Shown here one piece after another: positions 18,265 through 27,548 of a DNA stretch of 64,000 nucleotides; position 1 is the first letter of the stretch; each line of letters begins with the position of its first letter. Below the pieces are notes generated by a model, which had not been told where the DNA came from, made no database searches, and was given only the letters and a program-made list of their open reading frames with translations. The position numbers were made by a program, and so were the translations under genes. The stretch comes from DATFDN01 sp963830565 (GTDB taxonomy: Bacteria; Pseudomonadota; Alphaproteobacteria; Acetobacterales; Acetobacteraceae): positions 248,001 through 312,000 of the forward strand of contig CAWHMO010000007.1 of NCBI GenBank assembly GCA_963830565.1, written 5' to 3'.

Positions 18265-18310
18265 CCCCTCCCGCAAGGCCTGCCCTTCGGCCGGATCCGT
18301 GCGGGAGGGG
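18265..18310. terminator. Inverted repeat between convergent genes, likely bidirectional terminator
   Basis: CCCCTCCCGCA (18265-18275) pairs perfectly with TGCGGGAGGGG (18300-18310), and a smaller GGCC stem lies in the loop. It sits between the stops of the zinc-ribbon gene and the thiolase gene. There is no long T tract, so Rho-independent function is inferred from stem strength and position. Confidence 0.5.
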
Positions 18311-18345
18311 TGAAACAGCGCCCCGATGCGGTGAGCGTGCCCGTG

Positions 18346-19551
18346 TCAGACGCGCTCGATCAGGGCGGCGATTCCCTGGCCGACGCCGATGCACATCGTC
18401 GCCACCCCACGCTTGCCGCCCAGGGCTTCCAACGCCTGCATCGTCGTGCCCGCAAGGCGCGCACCCGACATGCCGAGCGGGTGGCCGAGCGAGATCGCGC
18501 CGCCATGCGGGTTGACGTGCTCGGCATCATCCGGGAGCCCGAGCCCGCGCACCACCGCGAGACTCTGGGCGGCAAATGCTTCGTTCAGCTCCACTACGTC
18601 GATCTCGGACAACTTCATGCCCAGCCGCGCCAGCAGCTTCTGGGTAGCGGGAAGCGGGCCGATCCCCATGATGCGCGGCTCCACGCCGACGGTCGCCATG
18701 GCCACGACGCGCGCGCGCGGCGTCAGGCCGTGCCTGCGGGCCGCCTCCTCGCTTGCGATAATCAGCGCGGCCGCCCCATCGTTCACGCCCGACGCATTGC
18801 CGGCGGTCACGGTGCCGCCCTCCTTGCGGAACGGCGCCTTCAGCTTGGCCAGAGCCTCGATCGTGGTGTCGCCGCGCGGGTGCTCGTCACGCTCGACGAC
18901 GACCTCCCCCTTGCGGCTCTTGATCGTGATAGACGCGATCTCGCGCGCGAAGAATCCGCTCTCCTGAGCCCGTTTGGTGCGCTGCTGCGAGCGCAGCGCG
19001 AAGGCGTCCTGGTCGGCGCGGGAGATCTGGAAATCCTGCGCCACGTTCTCCGCCGTCTCGGGCATGGCATCGACGCCGTACTGGGCCTTGAGGACCGGGT
19101 TGACGAAGCGCCACCCGATCGTCGTGTCGTAGACCTCGGCTTTGCGCGAGAACGCCTCGGCGGCCTTGCCCATGACGAAGGGAGCGCGGGTCATGCTTTC
19201 CACCCCGCCGGCGATCACCAGGTCGGCGTCACCGGCCCGGATTGCCCGTGCTGCACACCCGACGGCGTCCAGGCCGGAGCCGCACAGGCGGTTGATGGTG
19301 GAACCCGGCACGCTCGCGGGCAGTCCGGCCAGCAGCGTGGCCATGCGCGCGACATTCCGGTTGTCCTCGCCGGCCTGGTTCGCACAGCCGTAATAGCAGT
19401 CATCCACCGCCTCCCAGTCAACGTTGGGGTTGCGGTCCTTGAGCACGCGAACAGGGTAGGCGCCCAGGTCGTCCGTGCGCACGTCCTTAAGAACACCGCC
19501 GTAGCGGCCGATAGGCGTACGAATATAGTCGCATATATAGGCTTCGGCCAT
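18346..19551 (-). CDS. pcaF: Thiolase, 3-oxoadipyl-CoA thiolase type
   Basis: 401 residues. Thiolase features: nucleophile Cys in STINRLCGSGLDAV, base His in NPHGGAISLGHPLGMSGAR, and C-terminal Cys in GVATMCIGVGQG. The N-terminal RTPIGRYGGVLKDVRTDDLG and CANQAGEDNRNVARMA are typical of PcaF/PaaJ enzymes, which cleave 3-oxoadipyl-CoA to succinyl-CoA and acetyl-CoA in aromatic catabolism. No other beta-ketoadipate genes adjoin it, so a general acetyl-CoA acyltransferase role is possible. The start at 19551 has AGGGAG about 10 bases upstream and matches the family N-terminus. Confidence 0.85.
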   Translation of the reverse strand: MAEAYICDYIRTPIGRYGGVLKDVRTDDLGAYPVRVLKDRNPNVDWEAVDDCYYGCANQAGEDNRNVARMATLLAGLPASVPGSTINRLCGSGLDAVGCAARAIRAGDADLVIAGGVESMTRAPFVMGKAAEAFSRKAEVYDTTIGWRFVNPVLKAQYGVDAMPETAENVAQDFQISRADQDAFALRSQQRTKRAQESGFFAREIASITIKSRKGEVVVERDEHPRGDTTIEALAKLKAPFRKEGGTVTAGNASGVNDGAAALIIASEEAARRHGLTPRARVVAMATVGVEPRIMGIGPLPATQKLLARLGMKLSEIDVVELNEAFAAQSLAVVRGLGLPDDAEHVNPHGGAISLGHPLGMSGARLAGTTMQALEALGGKRGVATMCIGVGQGIAALIERV

Positions 19552-19793
19552 CGGACTCTGCTCCCTCTCTCCTCCGTGCGTGTTCACCGTCGTCGCCCCC
19601 GCCGGCGCTGGCCCGACGGAGAAGCCCCGTGCGCCTTGGCTGAAGCACCCTTGCAACCCTCATTCAGTTGACCGCGTGGTCGGCCAGCGCAAGTGGATTT
19701 CGCCGACGGGCGGCATGGGACGAAGCGGACGGCTCCTCGCGAGCGGAGGCGGCGGCAGGTATGCGGCCCGGTTCCGGTCCCGACAAGTCAACG

Positions 19794-21245
19794 CTATATC
19801 TCTCGATACACGAGCCGCTCGGGATAGCTCGGCCCAGGCAGGGTATCGGCGAGGGAGATACCCTGGGCCGTGATCCGGAACTCGCGCATCCCTGGATCGA
19901 AGGAGCTGCCGCGCACCTTGATGATCGAGAACAGGCGGTGCAGCCGGGCGCGATATTCGGCAAAGCGCAGCAGCACCATGTTGTCCACGATCACCGAGAC
20001 GCCCGGCACGGGCACGACCACCTCGGAGCCGACCAGGTTCACCGTCTCCGCGGTATAGACCGTGGTAACGCCTTGGGCGCGCAACTCGTGGACCAGGGCA
20101 GCGAATACTTGTCCAGCCCGCGCTGAGTTGTCGGCCGCCTCGACATAGCCACCCAGCCCGTCGACCAGAAGCCGCTTGACGCCGCGCCGGCGCACGGCTC
20201 CCAGCAGTTGCCCGCCGAGATCGTCGACGATCTGCCCGGTCGTCGGATACCAGAGCATCTCCAGATCTCCCCGGCCAGCCGGCCCGGCAAGGTCGAGGCC
20301 CACCGTGGCGGCGTTCTGCAGGAGCCGTTCGGGCTGCTCATAGAAGCCGAAGTGCAACCCTGGCTCCGCCGCGCTCGACCCCGCCAGGAAATGCGCCCCA
20401 AGCATGGTCTTGCCCGTCCCCGATGCGCCGAGCAGGAGCGTGGTCGTGCCCGCCGGCAGGCCACCGCCCAGCATCGCGTCCAGCGTGGGTACTCCGACCG
20501 ACAGGCGCCGATCGGAGCCCTTGTCCGCCTGGGACGGCCGCTCGTGCAACGTGTCGATGCGCGGGTAGATAACGATGCCATCGTCGGTGATGCGCAAGGC
20601 ATGGCGACCGCGCAAGGATCTCGAGCCGCGGAACTTCAGCACCTCGATCCCCCGCGTGGTCTGCCCGTCACAACGGGTATCGTCCAGTGCGAGCACTCCG
20701 TCCGCCATGGCGTACTCGCCCGCATAGTCCGGCCGGCCGCTGTCGCCTAACAGCAGGGTCACGCAGTCCACTGACGCGAGGTGGTCCTGCAGCTCGTGCA
20801 TGAACCTTCGCAGGATGCGGTCGGAGGCGCCGGCTTCCTCCGCGGAGAGCAGCCCGTCGAGGACGAGCAGCGTCGCGGACTGCCGGCGCACCTCGCCGCG
20901 CAACAGGTCCATCAGCGCCGAGAGCCCGCCTTCTTCGAGCGCGCGCAGCGCGCTCACGTAATACACCCGGTGGGGGATGACGGCCGGATCGTAGAAACTG
21001 AGTCGCGCCAGGTTCCGGAGCATGCGAACATGGCTCTCCGCCAGCAACGTGACATACAACGCCTTGCCGCCCCGCTCTGCATGGCGGAAGCAGGCTTGGT
21101 TGGCCAGGATCGTTTTGCCTGTCCCGGGCGCTCCCCGGACGACGTAAATACCTCCCGCGAAGAAGCCGCCTCGAAGGATCTCGTCCAGGCCCGGAAGGCC
21201 ACTTGGCATCCTTTCCACCTGGACGGCGTCAGCCTCGTCCGTCAC
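19794..21245 (-). CDS. Tandem KaiC-like (RecA-fold) ATPase
   Basis: 483 residues with two KaiC domains: Walker A GAPGTGKT at 38-45 and GASGTGKT at 273-280, each preceded by a typical KaiC entry (GLPGLDEILRGGFFAGG and VPTLDAMLGGGLPAG). Walker B regions are LLVLDGL and LLVDGLGG. Where KaiC carries paired glutamates, these domains have only one (LLAESH and FYEQPE). No kaiA or kaiB is in the window, so a clock role is not implied. Related proteins in non-photosynthetic bacteria are linked to signalling and stress. GGAGGTG precedes the ATG. Confidence 0.85.
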   Translation of the reverse strand: MTDEADAVQVERMPSGLPGLDEILRGGFFAGGIYVVRGAPGTGKTILANQACFRHAERGGKALYVTLLAESHVRMLRNLARLSFYDPAVIPHRVYYVSALRALEEGGLSALMDLLRGEVRRQSATLLVLDGLLSAEEAGASDRILRRFMHELQDHLASVDCVTLLLGDSGRPDYAGEYAMADGVLALDDTRCDGQTTRGIEVLKFRGSRSLRGRHALRITDDGIVIYPRIDTLHERPSQADKGSDRRLSVGVPTLDAMLGGGLPAGTTTLLLGASGTGKTMLGAHFLAGSSAAEPGLHFGFYEQPERLLQNAATVGLDLAGPAGRGDLEMLWYPTTGQIVDDLGGQLLGAVRRRGVKRLLVDGLGGYVEAADNSARAGQVFAALVHELRAQGVTTVYTAETVNLVGSEVVVPVPGVSVIVDNMVLLRFAEYRARLHRLFSIIKVRGSSFDPGMREFRITAQGISLADTLPGPSYPERLVYREI

Positions 21246-21425
21246 CTCCCGTCTCCCTCACAGCGGCGGATCGAGACCAAGCTTAACGCTCCCTGATCCA
21301 GTTAACGCCAGCTAGGGGATGCGGCTTCAGCCGAAAGCGAAGGCTCAGGAGTTGACAGGGGCTAGCCCCAGGGCCGCCAATCTCGTCTTGGCGCCTCGCG
21401 CCGCTTGGTGCGATAAGCACCTGCC

Positions 21426-22094
21426 ATGCGCATCCTCTACCACCTTCCGCTTTCGCCCTTTTCGCGCAAGGTCCGGCTAGTACTCGCCGAGAAGCGGCTG
21501 CCGTTCGAGCTGCGGATGGAGAAGGTGTGGGAGCGCCGGGCGGAGTACCTCGATCTGAACCCGGCCGGAACGGTGCCGACCCTGATCGAGGAGAACGGGC
21601 TGGTGATCCCCGATTCCGGGGTGATCTGCGAGTACCTGGACGAGGCCTATCCCGATACCCCGCTGCTGGGCCGCACACTGGCCGAGCGGGTGGAAATCCG
21701 CCGGCTTGTTGCCTGGTTCGATGGCAAGTTCGCCTCCGAGGTCACGCGCAACCTGCTCGGCGAAAAGCACATGAAGCGGATGTTCGGGCGCGGCAACCCG
21801 GACGCCAGTGCGCTGCGCACCGGCTACACCGCCATCAAGTACCATCTTGAATTCATCGGCTGGCTGAGCGAGACGCGCCGGTGGCTTGCCGGGGCGAGCA
21901 TGTCGCTCGCCGACTTCGCCGCCGCGGCCCAGCTCTCCGCGCTCGACTATATTGGCGACCTTGATTGGACGGTCTCGCCCGCGGCGAAGGACTGGTACGC
22001 GCGGATGAAATCGCGGCCCAGCTTCCGTGGCGTACTGGCCGATCGGATGCCGGGCCTGAGCCCGCCCGAGCATTACGCCGACCTGGACTTCTGA
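21426..22094 (+). CDS. Glutathione S-transferase family protein
   Basis: 222 residues. N-terminal thioredoxin-like domain (LYHLPLSPFSRKVRLVLAEK, then the conserved NPAGTVPTLIEENGLVIPDS with cis-Pro and glutathione-binding ES-type pair replaced by DS) and an all-helical C-terminal domain with MSLADFAAAAQLS. Cytoplasmic; may conjugate or reduce electrophiles with glutathione. It faces the response regulator gene, whose stop is 10 bp away. Confidence 0.88.
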   Translation: MRILYHLPLSPFSRKVRLVLAEKRLPFELRMEKVWERRAEYLDLNPAGTVPTLIEENGLVIPDSGVICEYLDEAYPDTPLLGRTLAERVEIRRLVAWFDGKFASEVTRNLLGEKHMKRMFGRGNPDASALRTGYTAIKYHLEFIGWLSETRRWLAGASMSLADFAAAAQLSALDYIGDLDWTVSPAAKDWYARMKSRPSFRGVLADRMPGLSPPEHYADLDF

Positions 22095-22103
22095 GCGATG
22101 CGG

Positions 22104-22526
22104 TCAGTGGCGCGTCGCGCAAAACCGTACGGCAGTGCAGAGCCGCGTCAGGTTCACGGGCTTCGGCAGCACCACGAGCCGGCCGTGTTCCCGCTTAGAG
22201 AGGGCAGAGAGCTGCTCGGCTGAAGCATAGCCGCTGACGACCACGACCGGCAGCTCCGGGTGCGCGGTGCGCAGCCGATTGGCCAGAGTCACGCCATCCA
22301 TGCGCGGCATCCGCACGTCGGTCACGACGATATCGAAGGCATGGCCGGTGGCCTCGGCCGCGGCGAACAGTTTCAATGCCTCCTGCCCGTCGCCGGCGAC
22401 AGCGACATCGTGCCCGTCGGCTGACAAAGTCTCCGCGAAGAGTTCCGCGATCAACTGCTCATCCTCGACCAACAGGACGCGCAGCCCCGCGGTCACGGGA
22501 GGCATCGCGTCTGCAGTCGATGTCAT
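22104..22526 (-). CDS. Single-domain response regulator
   Basis: 140 residues, receiver domain only. Acidic pocket in LLVEDEQL, phospho-acceptor Asp at 70 in DIVVTDVRMPRMDG, Thr/Ser switch in VVVVSGYAS and Lys in VLPKPV. With no output domain it likely acts by protein contact with a kinase or phosphotransfer partner. An in-frame ATG at 22550 (MELRVIG), with GGAG upstream, is an alternative start. No histidine kinase is adjacent. Confidence 0.85.
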   Translation of the reverse strand: MTSTADAMPPVTAGLRVLLVEDEQLIAELFAETLSADGHDVAVAGDGQEALKLFAAAEATGHAFDIVVTDVRMPRMDGVTLANRLRTAHPELPVVVVSGYASAEQLSALSKREHGRLVVLPKPVNLTRLCTAVRFCATRH

Positions 22527-22696
22527 GGTTCCGATCACCCTCAACTCCATGCAGGCAGGTCTCCGGCCCTGGGTCAGATCCAGCTCTGGCTCAGATAATG
22601 AGATGACCTGGCGGTAGCACCGGTGATGCGCGTCACATCGCCTCTGATGGCGGATTTGTGACCAAGGGATTCGCCAGTCGTTAACGTGCCTGCGAG

Positions 22697-23849
22697 ATGC
22701 TGCCGGCGGAGGTGGACGTGGTGCGACGGCTGGAGTGCCTCGACGGCCTGCGCGGCCTGTTGGCAATCTATGTACCTGGTGTCGCACATGGCGGCATTCA
22801 CCGTCCTGCCGGCCTGGATCATCGCTCCGTTCGCGCATGGCGGCGCGGCGGTGGACCTGTTCTTCGTCCTGAGCGGCATGGTGATCCTCCGCTCCCTCAA
22901 GAGTTTCGGCTATGACCGCGGCCGTTTCCTGCTCGCCCGCGCCGCCCGCATCATGCCGGCGTTCCTGGTTGTGTTCGCGGTGGCTGTCGCCGTGCAGCCC
23001 TTGCCCACCGCGCTGCCCTGGATGCCCTGGGTGGCGCCGGACGATCCTGGGCGGGCCGTCTGGTCCACCGGCTGGCCTGCGCGCTGGGCGGCGGAGATCG
23101 GCGCGCACGTGACCATGACCCACGGCCTGCTTCCCGACGGCGCCTTGCCGGGGGTCTGGATCAGCTTCCTGGGGGCGGCTTGGAGCCTGAGCACCGAGGC
23201 GCAGTTCTACGTTCTGGTGGCCCTGCTTGCTCCGGCACTGCGTACCCGGCGCGAACTACGTGGTGTGTCGCGACTGTTCCTGGCAATGGCGATGGCGGCG
23301 CTGGCCTGGAGGTGGGCGGCACCGGATTCCTGGCAGTTCAGTCGCGCCTTCCTGCCCAACAAGGCCCAGTATTTCGCCCTTGGCGTGGCCAGTGCCGATT
23401 GGGTCGGGGATACGCGACCGCGGGCCGGGGCGCGGTTCGCGCTGGTGCTGTGCGCCACGCTCGCGCTGTGCGCGGCGCAGGGAGGACTGGACAAGATGGG
23501 TGCGCCCCTGGTCTGGACCGCCTGCCTGATCGCGCAGCGCGGTCGTGATGCGGGGCCGGGGAGCTGGGGACTAGGCTGGCTCGCCGCCATGCTGCGCACG
23601 CCGCCCCTGCTGCGGCTCGGCGCGATGTCGTATTGCATCTACCTTGTGAACGAGCCGGTGCAAAAGCTGCTGTCCTTGGCCTTCGCCCTGACCGCCGGGG
23701 GCAACGGCGTCCTGTTCACCGCGCTCTGGGTGCCCGGCGCGGTTCTGCTGCCGTTGGCGCTGGCAAAACTGCTGCATGCTCGCGTGGAGCAGCCGGCGTT
23801 GCGTGCCGGGCGAGAGCTGGCGGGAAGACGGGTCCTGGCAGCGGTGTGA
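22697..23849 (+). CDS. Acyltransferase 3 (OafA/YrhL-like) membrane protein, one frameshift
   Basis: Frame-corrected length is 383 residues. The N-terminus RLECLDGLRGLLAIYV is in one frame and LVSHMAAF, AAVDLFFVLSGMVILR and the remaining membrane helices are in the next. Dropping one C of 22775-22776 joins them into the family motif with the catalytic His (VLVSHMAAF). About ten hydrophobic segments follow. These proteins O-acylate sugars or other envelope components. No polysaccharide cluster is adjacent. Confidence 0.85.
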
Positions 23850-23871
23850 CAACGACCACGGTGCACGGGTT

Positions 23872-24195
23872 TCAGGGTTCGCCGCGTTGGTCGAGATCGC
23901 GCAGCATGACCATCACGCCGCGGCGCAAGCGCAGGATGCCACCGCAAATCTGCCCTTCCCGGCAGAGATGCCGCCCGTCCGTGCCCATGCTGAGCACCTC
24001 GTCCTCCGGCGGGCGGGGAGCAATGCGTATCAGCTCGGCCAGCTTGTCCGACAGCTCCCGGCAATAGGCCGGCGTGTCGGTCGTGATGACGGCCGGCGGC
24101 AACTGCCGGACGCTTGGCACGGCCGCAACCAGGACCACCCCCAATCCGGTGGTGGTCAGGCCGGCGATGCTAGTCGTGCGAACCAGGGGCGACAT
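23872..24195 (-). CDS. Small secreted protein with conserved cysteines
   Basis: 107 residues. A hydrophobic N-terminal segment (IAGLTTTGLGVVLVAAVPS) looks like a signal peptide or anchor. The mature part contains TPAYCRELSDKL, GRHLCREGQI and GGILRLRRGVMVM, with two Cys that could form a disulfide. I recall similar short proteins in Acetobacteraceae but cannot name a family. It follows the sensor kinase gene by 61 bp on the same strand and may be co-transcribed with it, perhaps as a periplasmic accessory. Confidence 0.6.
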   Translation of the reverse strand: MSPLVRTTSIAGLTTTGLGVVLVAAVPSVRQLPPAVITTDTPAYCRELSDKLAELIRIAPRPPEDEVLSMGTDGRHLCREGQICGGILRLRRGVMVMLRDLDQRGEP

Positions 24196-24256
24196 CGGCA
24201 ATCCATGGTATCGCCCCGTGCGTATCGGCTGGCGTTGTACACGGATGACTTCGGCG

Positions 24257-25645
24257 TCATTCTGCCGTCTGATTGCGCTGGCCCGCGAGGCGCAGTCGGA
24301 CGACCAGGCCCGGCGCGGCATCGTCCAGGGCCAGGCTGCCGCCATGCAGCTGCGCGACCGCCTGCACCAGCGCGAGTCCCAGACCGGAGCCGGGGGTGCT
24401 GCGGGCCGTCTCGCCGCGGAAGAACCGATCGGTCGCCCGCGCCCTCTCGTCCGGTGGGATACCCGGACCTTGATCGGCGACGGTGATTTCGATCCCGCCC
24501 TCCGCCGGCTGGCCGGACAGGCGGACGACGCTGCCAGGGGGCGAGAACTTCACGGCGTTGTCCACCAGATTGGCGACCGCCTGCTGGATCAGCTCGCGGT
24601 CGCCGTAGGCAGGCAGCGAGTCGGGGGCGCTGACTACCAGGCGAACATTCTTCTCCTCGGCCACCACGTCATACAGCTCCGCCACGTCCCGCAGCAGCCG
24701 GGCCGCCTCGACGGGCGCGAAGGCTGACCGCCGCGAGCCCGCCTCGATCTCGGAGATGCGCAGCAGGCCCTGGAAGATCGCGATGATCCCATCGAGATCA
24801 GCGATCGCGCGTTCGATGGCGGCATGCATCTCCTCGGGCGTGCGGGCGCGCGCCGCCGCTTCCTCCAGCCGCCCGCGCGCGCGGGCGATAGGGGTTCGCA
24901 GGTCATGGGCGATGGCATTCGAGACCTGCCGTACGCCGTCCATCAGCCGCGCGATCCGGTCCAGCATGTCGTTGATGGTCTCGGCGAGCTGGTCGAACTC
25001 GTCACCCCGGCCCGATAGTCTCACCCGGCGGGCGAGATCCCCCGCGGCGATCGCGCCGGCGGTTGCCGAAACGTCGGCGAGCGCACGGCGAAACAAGCCT
25101 CGAACCACGAAGGCGCCGAGCGTCGCCATGCCGATGACCACGACCAGGGCCCACAGTAGCGCATCGGTGAGCAGGTGCCGCAGCTGGGCACGGGTCTGCA
25201 CGTCGCGGCCGACCAAGAGGCGATAATCGCCCGGCAGGTCGTAGCGATGCACACGGGCAAGGGAGCGTACGCCGGCCCGCTCCACCGGAAGCTCGTAATA
25301 CCGGTCAGTGCCAAACACCATGTCCGGCCATTCCGACAAATTGCCGGCGAGTTGACGCCCCGTGGGACCGACGAAGAGATAGATTGAGCTGTCGTCCACG
25401 TCCTGCTCGAGGCGATCCCTGATGGTCAGGATCAGCGCGGCCGTGCCGCCCTGCTCGAACCGATCGAGAAGCGCCCCGGCATCGGCATTGATGATCGTAT
25501 CGGTCTGGCGGTCCAGCAGGCCGGCGGTCGCCCACCATAGGAATGCGGCAAGCGCGGCGGCGCTGATGGCGAGCAGCAGGGCATAGACGACGGCGAAACG
25601 GAGCGCGGCCGAACGCAGGGCGCGCCGTCGCCCGAGTTCTGCCAA
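24257..25645 (-). CDS. Two-component sensor histidine kinase
   Basis: 462 residues. Membrane segment at about 18-40, periplasmic sensor region to about 160, second membrane segment at about 161-185, HAMP domain, and phosphorylatable His 247 in NAIAHDLRTPIARARG. The ATP-binding domain carries VANLVDNAVKFSPPG, DQGPGIPPDE and GSGLGLALVQAV. Starts 5 bp after the response regulator stop, so the two are a pair. The signal is unknown; the upstream protease gene in the same run suggests envelope stress. Confidence 0.94.
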   Translation of the reverse strand: MAELGRRRALRSAALRFAVVYALLLAISAAALAAFLWWATAGLLDRQTDTIINADAGALLDRFEQGGTAALILTIRDRLEQDVDDSSIYLFVGPTGRQLAGNLSEWPDMVFGTDRYYELPVERAGVRSLARVHRYDLPGDYRLLVGRDVQTRAQLRHLLTDALLWALVVVIGMATLGAFVVRGLFRRALADVSATAGAIAAGDLARRVRLSGRGDEFDQLAETINDMLDRIARLMDGVRQVSNAIAHDLRTPIARARGRLEEAAARARTPEEMHAAIERAIADLDGIIAIFQGLLRISEIEAGSRRSAFAPVEAARLLRDVAELYDVVAEEKNVRLVVSAPDSLPAYGDRELIQQAVANLVDNAVKFSPPGSVVRLSGQPAEGGIEITVADQGPGIPPDERARATDRFFRGETARSTPGSGLGLALVQAVAQLHGGSLALDDAAPGLVVRLRLAGQRNQTAE

Positions 25646-25650
25646 GGGAG

Positions 25651-26334
25651 CTAGCCGGGCTCGGCGCGCAGCATATATCCCGCGTTCCGCACGGTGTGGA
25701 TCAACGGCGTCGGGAAGGGCTTGTCCACCTTCTGGCGCAGCCGCGACACATGCACGTCGATGACGTTGGTCTGCGGGTCGAAGTGGTAGTCCCAGACCCC
25801 TTCCAGCAGCATGGTGCGCGTGACGACCTGCCCGGCGTGGCGCATCAGGTATTCCAGCAAGCGGAACTCGCGCGGCTGCAGATCGATCTTCTGCCCGGCG
25901 CGCTTCACCTGCCGGGACAGGAGATCAAGCTCGAGGTCGGCGACCGCGAGCTTCGTCACCGGCCCGTCCGGCTTGCCGCGACGCACCAGCCCTTCGACCC
26001 GGGCCAGCAGCTCGGAGAAGGCGAAGGGCTTGGTCATGTAGTCGTCGCCGCCGGCCTTGAGCCCCTTCACCCGCTCATCGACCTCGGCCAGCGCCGAGAG
26101 GATGAGCACGGGGATGGTGTTCTTCTGGCCCCGCAGCGTTTCCAGCACCCGCAGCCCGTCGATGCCGCCGGGCAGCATGCGGTCCAGGATCATCGCCTCG
26201 AACGGCTCGCTTGCCGCCAGAAACAGACCGTCCCGGCCGTTGTCGGCGTGTTCCACGACGTGTCCAGCCTCGCGCAGGCCGCGCACGATGAAGCCCGCGA
26301 CCTCCTTGTCGTCCTCGACCACCAGAATGCGCAT
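25651..26334 (-). CDS. OmpR-family response regulator
   Basis: 227 residues. Receiver domain with VVEDDKEV, phospho-acceptor Asp 51 in MILDRMLPG and Lys in YMTKPFAF, and a C-terminal winged helix ending TNVIDVHVSRLRQKVDK and HTVRNAGYML. DNA-binding partner of the sensor kinase that follows it. It starts 29 bp after the DegP-like protease gene. The ATG at 26334 begins the receiver motif exactly. Confidence 0.94.
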   Translation of the reverse strand: MRILVVEDDKEVAGFIVRGLREAGHVVEHADNGRDGLFLAASEPFEAMILDRMLPGGIDGLRVLETLRGQKNTIPVLILSALAEVDERVKGLKAGGDDYMTKPFAFSELLARVEGLVRRGKPDGPVTKLAVADLELDLLSRQVKRAGQKIDLQPREFRLLEYLMRHAGQVVTRTMLLEGVWDYHFDPQTNVIDVHVSRLRQKVDKPFPTPLIHTVRNAGYMLRAEPG

Positions 26335-26363
26335 CCATACCCTCCTTCGGGGTCGCAGCCTGC

Positions 26364-27464
26364 CTACTCCGTCTGTTCCGCCGGGCGGCGTCCGACTGTG
26401 ACCGGCACGGACAGCGTGCGGCCGCTCCGGCGTATCTCCAATCTTAGGGTGGTGCCGGGCGGCTGCTCGGCAACGGCCCGGATCAGGCCGAGCGAACTGT
26501 CGACATGCTCGCCGTTGACCGCCAGAACCACATCTCCCGCCTGCAACCCGGCGGCCGCCCCCGGACCGTGGGGGACGATGCCCGCGATCGCCACCCCTGG
26601 GCGCGCGCCGGTCCGGGCCGGCGTGGCCTGGACGGAAACGCCGAGCCAGCCTCGGTCGATGCGCCCGTGGGTCGCTAATTCGGCGACCGTGCGGCGCACC
26701 AGGTCGGCGGGGATGGCGAAGCCGATCCCAACGGAGCCGCCCGTTGGCGAGACGATGGCCGTGGTCATCGCCACCACCTGACCGTTCATGTTGAAGGCGG
26801 GGCCCCCGGAATTGCCCGGATTGATGGGGGCATCGATCTGCAGGAAATTGTCGAACGGCCCGGCCCCGAGGTCGCGGCCCTGCGCCGAGATGATCCCGGC
26901 CGTCACGGAGCCGCCGAGCCCGAACGGGTTGCCGGCCGCGAGAACCCAATCGCCGACCTCCACCGACCGCGAATCGCCCCAGGTGACGGCGGGGAGGGGA
27001 TGGGGCGGATTGACCCGGATCACCGCGACATCGGTCAGCTCGTCGGCGCCGATGACCCGCGCCGGCAACTGCGTGCCGTCGGTCAGCGACACCGAGATGC
27101 GGCTCGCCTGGCCGACGACATGGTTGTTGGTGACGATGATTCCCGAGGGGTCGATGATGAAGCCGGACCCGGCGCCCAGGACGTCTTCGCGGCGGCCGCC
27201 GAAGCGGCGGCGGAACTCCCGCCCCAGCGGGGTGTCGCGCAACTCGGGCGGCAACTCGCGCAGGATGTTGCCGGTCGAGAGGCTCTCGGTCACGCCGATA
27301 TTGACGACGGAGGGCAGCACCTTCTTGACCAGCGGCGCAAAGCTCCCCGGCACCGCGCGGGCGCTGGCGACCTCGGGGGGGGTGGTGGCGCAGGCCGATG
27401 CGAACAGGGCGAGGCCAAGCACCAGCCCCCGTGGGTGGAGCCAAGCGGGGCGGTTGGCGAACAT
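26364..27464 (-). CDS. DegP/HtrA-like serine protease, lipoprotein, one PDZ domain
   Basis: 366 residues. The N-terminal LVLGLALFASAC fits a lipoprotein signal with lipidated Cys 25, so the protein is probably anchored facing the periplasm. Trypsin-like triad His 115 (VTNNHVVG), Asp 145 (LTDVAVIRV) and Ser 219 (NPGNSGGP) is intact, followed by a single PDZ domain (DVVLAVNGEHVDS). The ATG at 27464 is chosen over an upstream ATG because the signal peptide starts there. First gene of a run with a response regulator and sensor kinase. Confidence 0.9.
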   Translation of the reverse strand: MFANRPAWLHPRGLVLGLALFASACATTPPEVASARAVPGSFAPLVKKVLPSVVNIGVTESLSTGNILRELPPELRDTPLGREFRRRFGGRREDVLGAGSGFIIDPSGIIVTNNHVVGQASRISVSLTDGTQLPARVIGADELTDVAVIRVNPPHPLPAVTWGDSRSVEVGDWVLAAGNPFGLGGSVTAGIISAQGRDLGAGPFDNFLQIDAPINPGNSGGPAFNMNGQVVAMTTAIVSPTGGSVGIGFAIPADLVRRTVAELATHGRIDRGWLGVSVQATPARTGARPGVAIAGIVPHGPGAAAGLQAGDVVLAVNGEHVDSSLGLIRAVAEQPPGTTLRLEIRRSGRTLSVPVTVGRRPAEQTE

Positions 27465-27548
27465 GGCGAACTGGTCCTCCGCAGCGGGCAGGCTGGACGC
27501 CTTGTCACGACATGGCATGGCACCGCGGGCGCAACAAGATTGCCCATG

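Noticed and set aside
18310..19671. 453-codon plus-strand frame opposite the thiolase
   Set aside because: The minus strand carries all thiolase active-site motifs; the plus frame is a shadow.
21426..22526. GST and response regulator as one operon
   Set aside because: They are on opposite strands and converge, with about 10 bp between stops.
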